From NCBI GenBank assembly GCA_007748055.1, contig CP036279.1, positions 744,001 through 808,000 on the forward strand: 64,000 bases of DNA, given 5' to 3'. The notes beneath the pieces were generated by a model. It did not search any database. It was not told where the DNA came from and saw nothing but the letters and a program-made list of their open reading frames with translations. The stretch comes from Kolteria novifilia. Lineage in GTDB: Bacteria > Planctomycetota > Planctomycetia > Kolteriales > Kolteriaceae. The translations under genes and the position numbers were made by a program. Positions 23,937 through 33,117 of this stretch are shown piece after piece; position 1 is the stretch's first letter, and each line of letters starts with the position of its first letter.

Positions 23937-26237
23937 CTAGGAGGACGTGCCCGAGGCCTCGAGCTTTTTGAGCGCCCGCTGGGCACGGCGTCGGATCGCG
24001 GGTTCGCGGTCGTTGGTCGCGGCCTCGACGGCGGCCTTGGCCGGCGCGGCGCGGGGGCCCAACTCCGCCAGAACGTCGATGATTGCCAAGCGGACGCGAG
24101 CGTCGCCGGTGGTCAAACCACGCTCCAGCAGCGGAAGGACTTGCTGAGCGATGATCGGATCGTCGGGAACGACCCGGGCCAGCGCGTAGGCGTTGGTGAT
24201 CTGCTGGAAAGGATCGGGGTGCGACAGCCCCGCCTTCAAGTCGGGAACCGCCTCCTTCGCGCTCGGACCGATCTTGCCAACGGCGAACCCGGCGTTGTAG
24301 CGGACCGGCGCCCGATCATCCTTGAGCATCTCGCGAATCGCGGGGAGTGCCGGTTGGCTCTGCTCTCCCAGTTCCGCGAGCGCCGCGAGGATCGAGGCCC
24401 GCTCATGCACATCGGCGTCCTGGAGGGCCTTGGCCAGTTCGGTCACGACTTCCGGTTCGTGTTCGGCCAACTCCGAAAGAGCTTCGATCGCTTGAACGTG
24501 GGCGACGTCGTCGCGCTCTTCCAGCACCGAGAGGAGGATCGGGACCAGTTGCGTCAAGCGACGGCCGTGCTGCGGGTCGACATTGGCCAGGGCGTAGATC
24601 GCGGCGAGGCGGACACTGGCGTCCTTGGCCTCCAGTTGCTTGAGCAGGAAACCCAGCGACTCCTCCTTCGCGTCCGGTCCGATAGCGCCAATCGCGTAGA
24701 TCGCGGTCGCGCGGACCACCGGCTCGCGGGTACCATCCTTCGCGACCGAGAGCAGCGTCGGCAGGAGGGGAAGTGCCTTCGGTCCCAAGTGATCGACCGA
24801 CTCGGCGAACTCGAAGATGACTTGGGGACGCTTCTCCTCGAAGCCTTTCGCAAGAAGGGGAAGGGCACGCTCGACGACCGCCGAGTCGTCGGGAACGATG
24901 TTCGTCAGGGCCCACGCCGAGGCGATCGGGAGGAAGGTCTCCTGGGACGAGAGTTTCGCCGTCAGCAGCGGGACCGCCGCCTTCGCGCCCGGTCCGATCT
25001 TGCCCAGCGCGTAGGCCGCCGCTTGGGCGATCTGGGGATCGGCGTCGTCGAGCAAGGCCGCGATCTTGTCGGTCGCGGGAGCGGCTCCGGATCTGATGTG
25101 GGCGAGGACCAGCAGCGTTTGCAACTTCGTGGCCGAATCGGGGCTAGCGAGCAACCCTTCCAGAGCGGGGACCGCGCCGGCGGCGTCGGGGCCCAGGTGC
25201 GAGAGCGCCTTGAGCGCCGCGCCGCGGGTCGCCTCGTCGCCGAGGGCCTTGACAAAGGCGGGAACCATCCGCGTCCCCGTATCGTCCAAGGCGTCGAGCG
25301 CCGCGGCGGTCATCTCGGGCGTCGCCTTGGGGAAGAACCGCAGCAGGGCGTCGAGCGCGGTCGTCGATGTTCCCGCCAATCCCAAAAGACCCTGAAACGC
25401 CATCCCACGATAGGTTTCGTTCTCGCCGCCAAGGAGTTTGGCCAGCGTCTCGACTTGGGGATCGGTCGCGGGACGTACCCGCACCAGCGCTTGAAGCGCG
25501 TTTCCTTGCACCTGTGGGTTGTCGCTGGCGAAGGCCTTCACGAGGGCGTTGGTGACGGCTTGCGAGTTGACGCCGATACTTCCGAGCGCGGCCGCGGCCT
25601 TGGCGACTCGCTCGGGCGACATCGCGCTGGAGATTTCCTCGACCAGTTGGGGAATCGCGGACTCGGCGTCACTTCCCAAGAGGCTCAGGGCGAAGATCGA
25701 CTCGTTGATGGTGTGAGGGTTGGAACTGCGGAGACCGGTCAGGGCGGCCTTGAGGATCCGTGAGCGGATCTCGGGGTCGTCCGGCTTAATGTGCAGCAGT
25801 GCCAAGGAAGCATCGACGGCAAGGTGGTTGTCCTCCCCGTCGAGCAGTTTCTCGAGAGGCTCCACCGCCGACGCGGCCGGCGGTCCAATGCCACCCAGGG
25901 CGAGCATGCTCATCTCCCGTAGCTGGGCATCGTCCGACCGGAGATTCTTGGCGAGTTGGGGGACCGCTTCGTTCGCATTGGGTCCCAGCATGCTGAGGGC
26001 CACGAGCGCCTCGGAGCGGACGCGTGGGTCGCTGTTTTTGAGTGCTTCGAGAAGTCCGGGGATTGCCTTGGGGCCGAGCTGCTCGAGCTCGAAGATCGCT
26101 TGCAGACGCGTTTGGACGTTGTCGTCATTGAGGGCTTTGACCAGGGAATCGAGGTCGGCGTCGGCTTGCTGGCCGAACGCCGTCGCGGCGAGCGAGAAGA
26201 GCAGGGCAAGTGTAGGTAGCCATCGGGTTGGGTACAT
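23937..26237 (-). CDS. secreted protein built of HEAT repeats
   Basis: 766 residues from the ATG at 26237, preceded by AGAGG. A signal peptide is evident (TRWLPTLALLFSLAATAFGQ). Almost the whole mature protein is a run of roughly 19-20 HEAT repeats of about 36 residues, with the recurrent pattern [IV]PxLxxxLxxxDxxVRxxAxxALxxIGPxAxxA (for example LGPKAIPGLLEALKNSDPRV). Such solenoids act as protein-binding scaffolds. The family is abundant in planctomycetes; no ligand is known. It is a stand-alone gene between bioB and the secreted Tyr/Gly-rich protein. Confidence 0.85.
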   Translation of the reverse strand: MYPTRWLPTLALLFSLAATAFGQQADADLDSLVKALNDDNVQTRLQAIFELEQLGPKAIPGLLEALKNSDPRVRSEALVALSMLGPNANEAVPQLAKNLRSDDAQLREMSMLALGGIGPPAASAVEPLEKLLDGEDNHLAVDASLALLHIKPDDPEIRSRILKAALTGLRSSNPHTINESIFALSLLGSDAESAIPQLVEEISSAMSPERVAKAAAALGSIGVNSQAVTNALVKAFASDNPQVQGNALQALVRVRPATDPQVETLAKLLGGENETYRGMAFQGLLGLAGTSTTALDALLRFFPKATPEMTAAALDALDDTGTRMVPAFVKALGDEATRGAALKALSHLGPDAAGAVPALEGLLASPDSATKLQTLLVLAHIRSGAAPATDKIAALLDDADPQIAQAAAYALGKIGPGAKAAVPLLTAKLSSQETFLPIASAWALTNIVPDDSAVVERALPLLAKGFEEKRPQVIFEFAESVDHLGPKALPLLPTLLSVAKDGTREPVVRATAIYAIGAIGPDAKEESLGFLLKQLEAKDASVRLAAIYALANVDPQHGRRLTQLVPILLSVLEERDDVAHVQAIEALSELAEHEPEVVTELAKALQDADVHERASILAALAELGEQSQPALPAIREMLKDDRAPVRYNAGFAVGKIGPSAKEAVPDLKAGLSHPDPFQQITNAYALARVVPDDPIIAQQVLPLLERGLTTGDARVRLAIIDVLAELGPRAAPAKAAVEAATNDREPAIRRRAQRALKKLEASGTSS

Positions 26238-26557
26238 CGCGTAGCCTCTTCTCTCTTGGCGATCGGTCATGATGTCCGGGCAAGGATAGCTCTCGGACGC
26301 CTCTCCAGCAAACGACACCGGGCCATTCGCGAAAGGTCGGGCGTTCGCATCGTTGGTCGTGTCCTAGCCCCTCCTGAGGCAATCCTATTGCTTTGAATGG
26401 GAGGCAACCATCGGGAACCAATCTTAATGAAGTTGTTCCGCAATTGCTCCGTTTGGGGGCTGCCCCCTTGGCAAATCGCTTGTCGCTTGTCACATTAGGG
26501 GAAGGGGCAACCCCGACTCCCGTTGACCGCGACCATGGCGGAAGAGGTGACTGCGCG
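26238..26557. other. divergent intergenic region, no gene seen
   Basis: These 320 bases separate two divergent secreted-protein genes and must hold both promoters. The middle is relatively AT-richer (caatcttaatgaagttgttc), but I cannot assign hexamers with confidence. An in-frame ATG at 26393 would add 55 unconserved residues to the downstream protein, in front of its signal peptide. Confidence 0.4.
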
Positions 26558-27346
26558 ATGATTCCGACGATTGGCAACCGCACCTGGATCCTTTCAGCCC
26601 TCCTGCTTGGGCTCCTTGGCCCGTCCCCGGCTCATGCCCAGTACTACGGTTACGGCTACAACAACTACGGCTACGGGGGCTATGGCTACGGTGGGTGGCA
26701 GTCGCCGCTCAACAACAGCGCCAACTGGGGACTGCGTGCCTCCGCGGAGTTGCAGGCCGAGGCGGCCGCCCGCTCGGACAACATTCGCGCCTATTCCCAA
26801 AGTGAGTTGCAAGCGTCTCAAACTCAATTGACGCGTGCCCAGGCGCGTCGGCTCGCGATCGAGAACCGCTATCAAGCCGAACGAGACAAGTTGCAGTTGG
26901 CGCAGATGAAGAGCCAACTGGCCAAGCAGCAAACGGATGCGGCCCAAGTCAGAACCCGAGCGATCCAGGCGCCGAGTTCGACAACGGCGACGAACGCCGC
27001 CGCGGGCGCCACGCGGGGGACGACTGGATCGACGGTCAGTGTCGTGCCGACCAAGGCGTTTCACGAGGCCTCGAGCAGCTATGTGAAGTCCTTCGGGGGC
27101 AACAAGGTCAACTGGCCCAAGGCCCTCATGGGCGAGGCGTTCGCCAAGGACCGAACGAAGATCGATGCCTTGGTCGCGATGCACGACGAATCCAACGCGA
27201 AGCAGCGAAACGAGATTCGTTCCCAGTTGCGGCTTGAACTCGCGGAGCTGTCCTACGATTTGCACAAGAACCACGACGCGATGTCCAGCGCCGAGTATCT
27301 CTCGGCACAACAGTTTCTCAAACGGATGACGCTCGCCACTTGGTAG
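26558..27346 (+). CDS. secreted Tyr/Gly-rich protein with coiled-coil
   Basis: 262 residues from the ATG at 26558. A signal peptide (TWILSALLLGLLGPSPAHAQ) is followed by a YGYGYNNYGYGGYGYGG segment, then a long Ala/Gln/Glu-rich region predicted to be helical or coiled (residues 55-130), a Thr/Ala/Ser linker, and a C-terminal region with KTIDALVAMHDE-like helices. No enzyme domain is seen. Related proteins in planctomycetes are annotated hypothetical. It is probably a structural or surface protein. Confidence 0.7.
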   Translation: MIPTIGNRTWILSALLLGLLGPSPAHAQYYGYGYNNYGYGGYGYGGWQSPLNNSANWGLRASAELQAEAAARSDNIRAYSQSELQASQTQLTRAQARRLAIENRYQAERDKLQLAQMKSQLAKQQTDAAQVRTRAIQAPSSTTATNAAAGATRGTTGSTVSVVPTKAFHEASSSYVKSFGGNKVNWPKALMGEAFAKDRTKIDALVAMHDESNAKQRNEIRSQLRLELAELSYDLHKNHDAMSSAEYLSAQQFLKRMTLATW

Positions 27347-27535
27347 TGGGCGCGTCGCGAACAAGAGTCCCCAAGTCCGGCGCGGCATGGGCGGTCCGTG
27401 GGTCGCCTTGTCCGAAAGCCTCTTGGGGCGGCGGTACCTCGGTTGAGAAACAGCCGTGGCCACCGGGAGGAGAGGAAGAGTTCGCTTGAGATGCCCCTCC
27501 GAAGAGACCCGCGCTTCGCGAAGAGACCCCCTCTA

Positions 27536-27627
27536 CTCCCCCTTGGACAAGGGGGAGCAATAAGAGTGCTCCTTGGGCAAGGGGGAGCAATAAGAGTGCT
27601 CCTTGGGCAAGGGGGAGTACCAGGAAG
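27536..27627. repeat. three direct 30-bp repeats with CCCCCTTG hairpin core
   Basis: Units begin at 27541, 27571 and 27601: ccttgg[ag]caagggggag followed by caataagagtgct in the first two. The first is preceded by ctccc, so 27536-27557 forms the palindrome ctcccccttg-ga-caagggggag. The gap 27347-27810 holds no convincing gene; frames through it translate the repeat only. Confidence 0.85.
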
Positions 27628-27731
27628 ATTTCCCTTGGACAAAAGGGCAGAGCGCCCGTCACGCGAGGGACCTGGAAGGATTACTTTGCCAACCTGCCTA
27701 CCCGTCAACCACCGCTCCAAGAAATGACAAA

Positions 27732-27752
27732 TCCCCCGCAAAAAGCGGGGGA
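27732..27752 (-). terminator. rho-independent terminator-like hairpin after cpaC
   Basis: An 8-bp perfect stem (tcccccgc/gcggggga) encloses a 5-base loop. On the minus strand it is followed by TTTGTCATTTC, so it suits the end of the cpaC-side transcript, 59 bases past its stop codon. Confidence 0.65.
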
Positions 27753-27810
27753 CTGTCGATTGATTGTCTTTTGACCGTGACGGTCGGCTACACCATCGCG
27801 TCGCCTGTGA

Positions 27811-29928
27811 TCACTTGGTGATCGTTCCAGGCTCGATCGCCGAGATTCGGGCCTTCACCGGCTCGGAGGCACCAGGCACCGAACTGGGAGGAGGCGGGAT
27901 GATGCTCTCGGCCGACTTCGCGGTCGTGACGGTGGCCGGCGCTTCGCTGTCGTCGATCGACTTCAGCGACTTCCCTTCACTCGTTTCGACGAAGACCGGC
28001 TTGGGCATGATCGCGGGCCAGTCCTGAGTGAAGGAGGGAGCGGGCCAGTTGCCTTGCGCCGCCGGCGTCGGGACGTTGGTCGCGTCGGTCGATCCCTTGG
28101 CCTCGGTCGCCTTCGGGGCGGGCGTCGTGTTGGGAGCCGGGGCCGGCAACGAGGTGCCCGGCATCGGCATGGGCATCGGCATCTCGCTCTCCTTGGGAGC
28201 CTTCATCATCGGCTCTTGCGGGGTGGGAGCGGGGACCAAGCTACCCGGGTCGGGCGTTTCGAACGATCCGTTGGTCTGGATCGGCATGGCGTTCATCCCG
28301 CCAGGATCCATCGGTCCGTGCATTCCCGTGACGGGCGGCTGGCCGTAGTTGTCGTAAGGACGAACCGGCAGCGGAATGATCTTGCGACCTTTGTTCTCGT
28401 GCTTCCACGAGTCGCGGTAGGGATCGTCAAAGCAGGGCGGCTCGAACTTGCTGCCGAGATAGTACTCCACGTCGTTGGGAATCCGGCTCTCGTTACCCGG
28501 AAGCTTGCAAGGACGTTGGTCCAGGGCGTTGACCAGGTAGGGAGTCACCACGATCAAGAGTTCCGTCTCGACCTGCTGGTAGGACTTGGTCTGGAACGCC
28601 CATCCGAGGGCCGGCAGATCGCCGAGGAAAGGAATCTTCGTCCGCGTCGCCAGGATCGAGCGTTGGATCAGCCCCGCCAGGGCGAAGGTCTGGCCACTCT
28701 CGAGTTCGACAGTCGTTTCCACGACGCGTTGGCGGAAGCCGGGGACGCTGGTACCGGAGACTTGGATACCCAGGGCCGGGTCGAGCTCCGACACTTCCGG
28801 GCGAACCTCCAAGCGGATGCGTCCGTCGCCGAGCACGGTCGGGACGAAGCGGACGTTGGTACCGAAGGGACGATACTCGACCGCGAGGGTTTGGTTGCCC
28901 TGGGGAATCAGCAACGGCGTCTCACCACCACTGTTGAAGTAGGCGGGCTGACCGCTCATCGCGACGATGGTCGGTTCGGCCAAGATCTTGCCGAGCTGGT
29001 TCTCGACGACGGCCCGGAGGAACCCGTAGAAGGAGAACGCGTCGGTTCGTTGCACGGAGAAGACGGTGTTCGCGAGAGCGACGTTCGGCGACGGGACCGC
29101 GACGAAGGTGTCGGCCGAGCCGGAGAGGGCACCTTCGAAGAGGCCGACGGTCGGACGCAGCGTACTGCGAAGGATCTGGTTGTTGTCGAACCAGGCCCAC
29201 TCGAAGCCGAGATCGCGAACCTTCGTCCGGCTCACTTCCGCGACGATGACCTTCAGTTGTACCTGTTGGGAGCCGGTCACACGGAGTGCCTCGACGACGG
29301 TGACCGCGGCGGGAGCCACGCCGGTGCGAGCGGCGAGGAACCCACGGACCAAGTCCGAGATCGGCTGAACGTACTCGGCTTTGTCGACGTAGCCGTTAAG
29401 GACGGCAGTCTGGGCGTTGGCGATGATCACTTCCACGCTCACCGTGGGGAAGAGGCGTCGGATCGTCGCTTCGAGGTACGACTTGTAGGCGGTGGAGATC
29501 TGGTCGAGCACGAGCATTTCGACCCGCACTTCCCTCGGCTCTTCGCCTTCCTTCACGATCGGAAGGACGAGCACCGTGGCCCCGACCAGTTCGTTGGTTT
29601 GGACCGTGAAGGAGGTGGGCAGCTTTGTCGGCGGCTGGCCGGGGGGAACGTCGAGTTCCACCGTGGCGACCTCTTCACGGGTCGAGTAGGGGGCGTCGTA
29701 CAGGTGGTACGGCCAGACCGTGAATCGTTCGCTCGTGTTTGTCGAGATGGTGACGCTCTCACCATCGAGTGGGATCTCGATTCCTCCGCGGGAGGGATCG
29801 TTCGGTCCCAGATCGGCCGCGGGCGGAGCATTCTGTCCCGCGGGGGGTGCGTCTTGAGCGAGCACCGGTTTGAAGGTGGTCCCGAGCAGGACTGCCAGAA
29901 CCATAACGCTACGGATCGTTTTGTGCAT
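27811..29928 (-). CDS. cpaC: Flp/Tad pilus secretin CpaC/RcpA
   Basis: 705 residues from the ATG at 29928; the longer frame lacks a signal peptide. A signal (VMVLAVLLGTTFKPVLAQ) is followed by a pilus-secretin N-terminal domain with a BON-like segment (YLEATIRRLFPTVSVEVIIANAQTAVLNGYV), then the secretin domain with VQLKVIVAEVSRTKVRDLGFEW, TIVAMSGQPAYFNSGGE, and a C-terminal ETELLIVVTPYLV. The last 190 residues are a Pro/Met/Ala-rich extension not usual for the family. The product forms the outer-membrane pore of the Tad pilus. Confidence 0.92.
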   Translation of the reverse strand: MHKTIRSVMVLAVLLGTTFKPVLAQDAPPAGQNAPPAADLGPNDPSRGGIEIPLDGESVTISTNTSERFTVWPYHLYDAPYSTREEVATVELDVPPGQPPTKLPTSFTVQTNELVGATVLVLPIVKEGEEPREVRVEMLVLDQISTAYKSYLEATIRRLFPTVSVEVIIANAQTAVLNGYVDKAEYVQPISDLVRGFLAARTGVAPAAVTVVEALRVTGSQQVQLKVIVAEVSRTKVRDLGFEWAWFDNNQILRSTLRPTVGLFEGALSGSADTFVAVPSPNVALANTVFSVQRTDAFSFYGFLRAVVENQLGKILAEPTIVAMSGQPAYFNSGGETPLLIPQGNQTLAVEYRPFGTNVRFVPTVLGDGRIRLEVRPEVSELDPALGIQVSGTSVPGFRQRVVETTVELESGQTFALAGLIQRSILATRTKIPFLGDLPALGWAFQTKSYQQVETELLIVVTPYLVNALDQRPCKLPGNESRIPNDVEYYLGSKFEPPCFDDPYRDSWKHENKGRKIIPLPVRPYDNYGQPPVTGMHGPMDPGGMNAMPIQTNGSFETPDPGSLVPAPTPQEPMMKAPKESEMPMPMPMPGTSLPAPAPNTTPAPKATEAKGSTDATNVPTPAAQGNWPAPSFTQDWPAIMPKPVFVETSEGKSLKSIDDSEAPATVTTAKSAESIIPPPPSSVPGASEPVKARISAIEPGTITK

Positions 29929-30235
29929 CCTTGCACCTCGCGCCTTGCACCGTGACCACACACCCACGCGGGAGCGGCAAGTCCAACCGCAATCCCTGGG
30001 GACGCCAATCGATTCGAACCACGCCTGTGGGGCGCACCCCTCGACGGAATCACGCAAACCGCGCGATTCTCATCGATCGCACCACGCCCTGGGCGAGGAG
30101 CGAACGACAAAACCGCGCCGAGGCAACAGGCACCGGCGCGGCCCTCGGCCCTCCCGCGAAGGAGGGCTTTCCTGACAACATGTGGGGTTCGTCGCGTTGT
30201 GGAGCTGACTGTCGTCGGTGAGAGACAGCCGTGTC
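29929..30235. other. intergenic region between cpaB and cpaC
   Basis: No gene is seen in these 307 bases. Near 30149-30170 a hairpin gccctcc-cgcgaa-ggagggc occurs, followed on the plus strand by ttt, so it does not fit the minus-strand transcript as a simple terminator; it may be an attenuator or messenger-stability element. The gap suggests cpaC could have its own promoter. Confidence 0.4.
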
Positions 30236-31393
30236 CTAGCCGCTGACGTTCGTCTTCGACGACGCATCGGCGGCTTCCGAGCCGCTTGAAGGCTCGGGAA
30301 CCACGGCTTCTTCCTCTTCGGCTTCGAGTCCGAGCGTTTCGACTTCCTCATGGGGAACGTCTTCAGTCAATTCGCTCAGAGTCGCCGCAAGTTTAGAATC
30401 GGCAGGTAGCAGGACCGGAAATAACTCGTTTCCCTGAAAATCGCGATAAACCAATCTCTTCCATTTTGCCGGAGGAGCTGACTCCATCGCTACGACCGGA
30501 GAACTTGGGATAATCGGAGCGGGTAGGGTCTCCTCCTTGACGGGAGCGGGCGCGACGACCGGCTCCACCTTCTTCATCTCCCCCTTGATCATCTCCGTGA
30601 TCGACGCCATCAGGCTCTTCTTGGCGTCCGGATCGTTCAGGAAGATCGACTCGGGCGAGTCGGGCATCTCGCGTTCCTCATTGCCCGATCGCAGCAGCGA
30701 GTCGGCGGTGATCACGCCGACATTGACCATGTCGTCGTCGATATTGCTGCGAAGCACGAGCGAGAGATTTCCGTTTTGTTCACCCAAGCGAATCTTGATC
30801 GATTCCTCGGGATTGAGCAGGAAGGTGACCATTTCCACCACCTGTCCCTTGGTATCCGGACTCGCTCCGTTCTCCATCTCCTTGTTGACCGCGAGGATCT
30901 TGACCTTCTGGAGAAGAGTCGTGGCTCGGGCCGGGTTGCTCCGTCCGCTGGAGGGCAATGTCAAGATGATGTCGACGACCGAGTTGGCCTTGATGAAGCC
31001 GGCGAGTGCGCGGTCGGTCTTGATCGGCACCGTCACGGCCCGCATTCCCTTGGGGACGACCGCGTGGAGACCGGGGAGGGCGTTGGGATCGGCGAGCTTG
31101 CCGGGGGTCATCAACTCTCCCTTCCAGATCGGGTACATCACCGAGCGGCCGACCAACTCGTCCATCGAGGTGACGATGTTCTCGGGCAGTTCCTCGCTGG
31201 CGGAACGTTCGCTGTAGCGAAGCATCTGCTCGTTGAGCTGCGTGCCCGGTTGGATGTCGGCGTTGGCGACGACGATGTTGATCTTGTCACCGGTATCCTC
31301 GGTTTCCGGTGAGAGAAAACGTTGGGTCAAGAGCATCGCCGTCAGGCCGCACCCGACCGCGATCACGAGCATGACTAGTGTTTGTGGCTTCAT
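30236..31393 (-). CDS. cpaB: Flp pilus assembly protein CpaB/RcpC
   Basis: 385 residues. There is an N-terminal anchor (TLVMLVIAVGCGLTAMLL), then a SAF domain (INIVVANADIQPGTQLNEQML, GRSVMYPIWKGE) and the RcpC domain (GMRAVTVPIKTDRALAGFI, VDIILTLP, LLQKVKILAVN, TFLLNPEESIKIRLGEQNG). CpaB is a periplasmic partner of the secretin. The C-terminal 130 residues are an extra acidic, Pro-rich extension ending in a Glu run and Ser/Thr tail. It follows tadE by 126 bases. Confidence 0.92.
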   Translation of the reverse strand: MKPQTLVMLVIAVGCGLTAMLLTQRFLSPETEDTGDKINIVVANADIQPGTQLNEQMLRYSERSASEELPENIVTSMDELVGRSVMYPIWKGELMTPGKLADPNALPGLHAVVPKGMRAVTVPIKTDRALAGFIKANSVVDIILTLPSSGRSNPARATTLLQKVKILAVNKEMENGASPDTKGQVVEMVTFLLNPEESIKIRLGEQNGNLSLVLRSNIDDDMVNVGVITADSLLRSGNEEREMPDSPESIFLNDPDAKKSLMASITEMIKGEMKKVEPVVAPAPVKEETLPAPIIPSSPVVAMESAPPAKWKRLVYRDFQGNELFPVLLPADSKLAATLSELTEDVPHEEVETLGLEAEEEEAVVPEPSSGSEAADASSKTNVSG

Positions 31394-31519
31394 CGTTCTG
31401 GATCCTCACTCCCGCAACATCAAGAGAACTTGGGACCACCCACGGCGTATCGACGTCGGGCGTGGGTTTGGCGTCATGCACTGATTCGTTCCGTCAACCT
31501 AAGAATTCCAGCTTAGGGA

Positions 31520-31993
31520 CTATTCACGGCTCATCGTCGTCGCCCCGATGATCTGCGCGCCACTTAAGTAGTCGAGCAAACGCACCGGCAGCCACGTCAC
31601 ACTGTTGTAGTCCAACTGAATGTTGACCCGCATGTTGTCGTTGGGGCTCGCGTTCTCCTCGATCACGTCGCCACTGTTGAGGGCCGTTCCGTTGACCGCG
31701 ATCTCCACGACCGTCAAGTTCGTGTCGCTGGCGACGTCGGGTCGTCCGATCGCGTCGCCCAGGTAGCCGCGAACGAAGGTCTCGACACTACCCGCGGTTT
31801 GCTGTCCCGTCGCCAACGCGGCCCGGCGAGCTCCCTCCCGCGAGGAAGTGACGACGATCTGGGCGAGCATCACGTACCGCCCAAACTCCAGTAGACCGAA
31901 GACGAGCATGAACATCAATGGGGCGACGACGGCAAATTCGACCGCGGCCGCGCCACGCCGTTCCCTCTTGTCCGCTCGGAGCCGACGAATCAT
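31520..31993 (-). CDS. TadE-like pseudopilin
   Basis: 157 residues from the ATG at 31993, overlapping the stop of the prepilin peptidase gene (ATGA). The motif RRGAAAVEFAVVAPLMFMLVFGLLEFGRYVM is the TadE signature, with Glu at position +5-like relative to the processing site. The rest is a globular periplasmic domain (AVNGTALNSGDVIEENASPN). It is a minor pseudopilin of the Tad system. The longer frame reaching 32569 runs through cpaA in another frame and is not real. Confidence 0.92.
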   Translation of the reverse strand: MIRRLRADKRERRGAAAVEFAVVAPLMFMLVFGLLEFGRYVMLAQIVVTSSREGARRAALATGQQTAGSVETFVRGYLGDAIGRPDVASDTNLTVVEIAVNGTALNSGDVIEENASPNDNMRVNIQLDYNSVTWLPVRLLDYLSGAQIIGATTMSRE

Positions 31994-32595
31994 GGGGTGA
32001 TCCCTCCTACAAGTGCCACAGTCACCATGGACATGGAGGGGAGCGTATACGCGAGATAGCCGAGCGACCCGATGGTCAGCGGGACGCCGTACGGGAGTAG
32101 TTGCAATCGCGGCTTTCGTTCCTTGGCTTTCGCCGCGACTTCCTCGACGGAACTGCTGTTGGTCCAATCGTGGAGAATCTCGCGGACGTTTTCGAGATTC
32201 ACCAAGAGCGTCTTCTGCCACATGATCATCACGACGGACATTGCGGCTCCGAGGATGACGGAAATGGCGAACGCGAGCAGTAGGTGCTGGATGCCGAACC
32301 ACGGGAGCGGAACCGCCCAGGCTCCAAAGCCGGCGTAGAGCTTGACGTCGCCGCCACCCATCGCGCCGATGATCCAGGGGCCCAGCAAGAGGGCGCCGGC
32401 GATGAGTGTGCCAAGCAGACTCATCCCGAAGGCTTCCCAGCCTTGCGCTCCCCAATAGATCCAAGCGGTCACGACGGTGGTCGCGGTGATCCAGTTGGGG
32501 ACCTTCAGCTTCCAACCGTCGATGACGGCGCCCACGATAAGTAAAGCACATCCAATCAGAACCGGCCAATGCTCGATCAGCTTCTCGGGCAACAT
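31990..32595 (-). CDS. cpaA: prepilin peptidase CpaA/TadV (A24 family)
   Basis: 201 residues with about five to six membrane helices. The two catalytic Asp regions of A24 peptidases are present: VGAVIDGWKLKVPNWIT near residue 26 and AMGGGDVKLYAGFGAWA (the GxGD motif) near 83. No N-terminal methylase domain, as expected for the TadV type. It processes Flp and TadE/F prepilins, and could also process the DUF1559 proteins, which is inference. GGGAGAGGGG precedes the start codon. Confidence 0.92.
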   Translation of the reverse strand: MLPEKLIEHWPVLIGCALLIVGAVIDGWKLKVPNWITATTVVTAWIYWGAQGWEAFGMSLLGTLIAGALLLGPWIIGAMGGGDVKLYAGFGAWAVPLPWFGIQHLLLAFAISVILGAAMSVVMIMWQKTLLVNLENVREILHDWTNSSSVEEVAAKAKERKPRLQLLPYGVPLTIGSLGYLAYTLPSMSMVTVALVGGITP

Positions 32596-32883
32596 GAGCC
32601 CCCTCTCCCGTCAGGTTTCAACGTTTGTTTCGATGGTACGACATGGGAGGAGGAAGAAGTGCCAACGGACGCGTGTGTGAGGATCACACCAGATTCGTTG
32701 CCCGCCTCGACCCATGGCTATTCTTCAACTGCATGATGGGGAAACGGCCTCAAGGGGGGACAAGCCAAGGCGAAAGAAACCTTGTTGGACTTCCCGCCGG
32801 AACAGACCGGTCGTCACAGAGCTCGGCATTGGTAGCTGAGAGAAGAGAGTGGCGACGCCCCCACGCATCGAAGACGCGGTGGT
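32596..32883. other. intergenic region upstream of cpaA, no gene seen
   Basis: Together with the terminator to the right this makes a 351-base gap between the Flp pilin gene and cpaA. Frames on either strand have no family resemblance. A promoter for cpaA-tadE-cpaB is expected here because the pilin gene is followed by a strong terminator, but no clear hexamers can be assigned. Confidence 0.4.
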
Positions 32884-32921
32884 GACAAACAAAGAGCCGG
32901 AACCCTTGCGGATCCCGGCTC
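32884..32921 (-). terminator. rho-independent terminator of the flp pilin gene
   Basis: On the minus strand GAGCCGG pairs with CCGGCTC; inside, GATCC pairs with GGGTT through wobble around a GCAA tetraloop, giving a 12-bp stem. TTTGTTTGTC follows. It starts 26 bases after the pilin stop codon and would let the abundant pilin be made separately from the assembly genes. Confidence 0.85.
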
Positions 32922-32946
32922 CCGTAATCGTCAAACCGAATCTCGG

Positions 32947-33117
32947 TTACAGAGCACTCTCGACCTCGGAGAAGGTCGTGCTGGCGCTGGTACCGATCGC
33001 CTGAATGGCAACAATGCAGACCACGATGATCAGGGCCAACATCACTGCGTACTCAACGGCCGTGGGGCCATCTTCGTCCTTCAGGAAGTTCTGAACCGCA
33101 GAAAGGAAGCGTCGCAT
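32947..33117 (-). CDS. flp: Flp/Fap-type major pilin
   Basis: 56 residues from the ATG at 33117, with GGAG a few bases upstream. The Flp signature is FLKDEDGPTAVEYAVMLALIIVVCIVAI: processing is expected after the Gly of EDG, leaving a helix with the Glu at +5 and the Tyr at +6. It is the structural subunit of the Tad pilus, used for attachment. It is the first gene of the minus-strand Tad block and is cut off from it by a terminator. Confidence 0.95.
   Translation of the reverse strand: MRRFLSAVQNFLKDEDGPTAVEYAVMLALIIVVCIVAIQAIGTSASTTFSEVESAL

Noticed and set aside
28054-29955. 633-codon open frame opposite cpaC
   Set aside because: Antisense shadow of the secretin; composition is Arg/Asp/Gly-rich without domains.
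30000-30060. tRNA suggested by GGTTCGAATC on the minus strand
   Set aside because: No D-arm, anticodon stem or acceptor pairing can be built around it.
31994-32569. Long form of the TadE gene
   Set aside because: The upstream part runs through cpaA in another frame; the ATG overlapping the cpaA stop is the family start.
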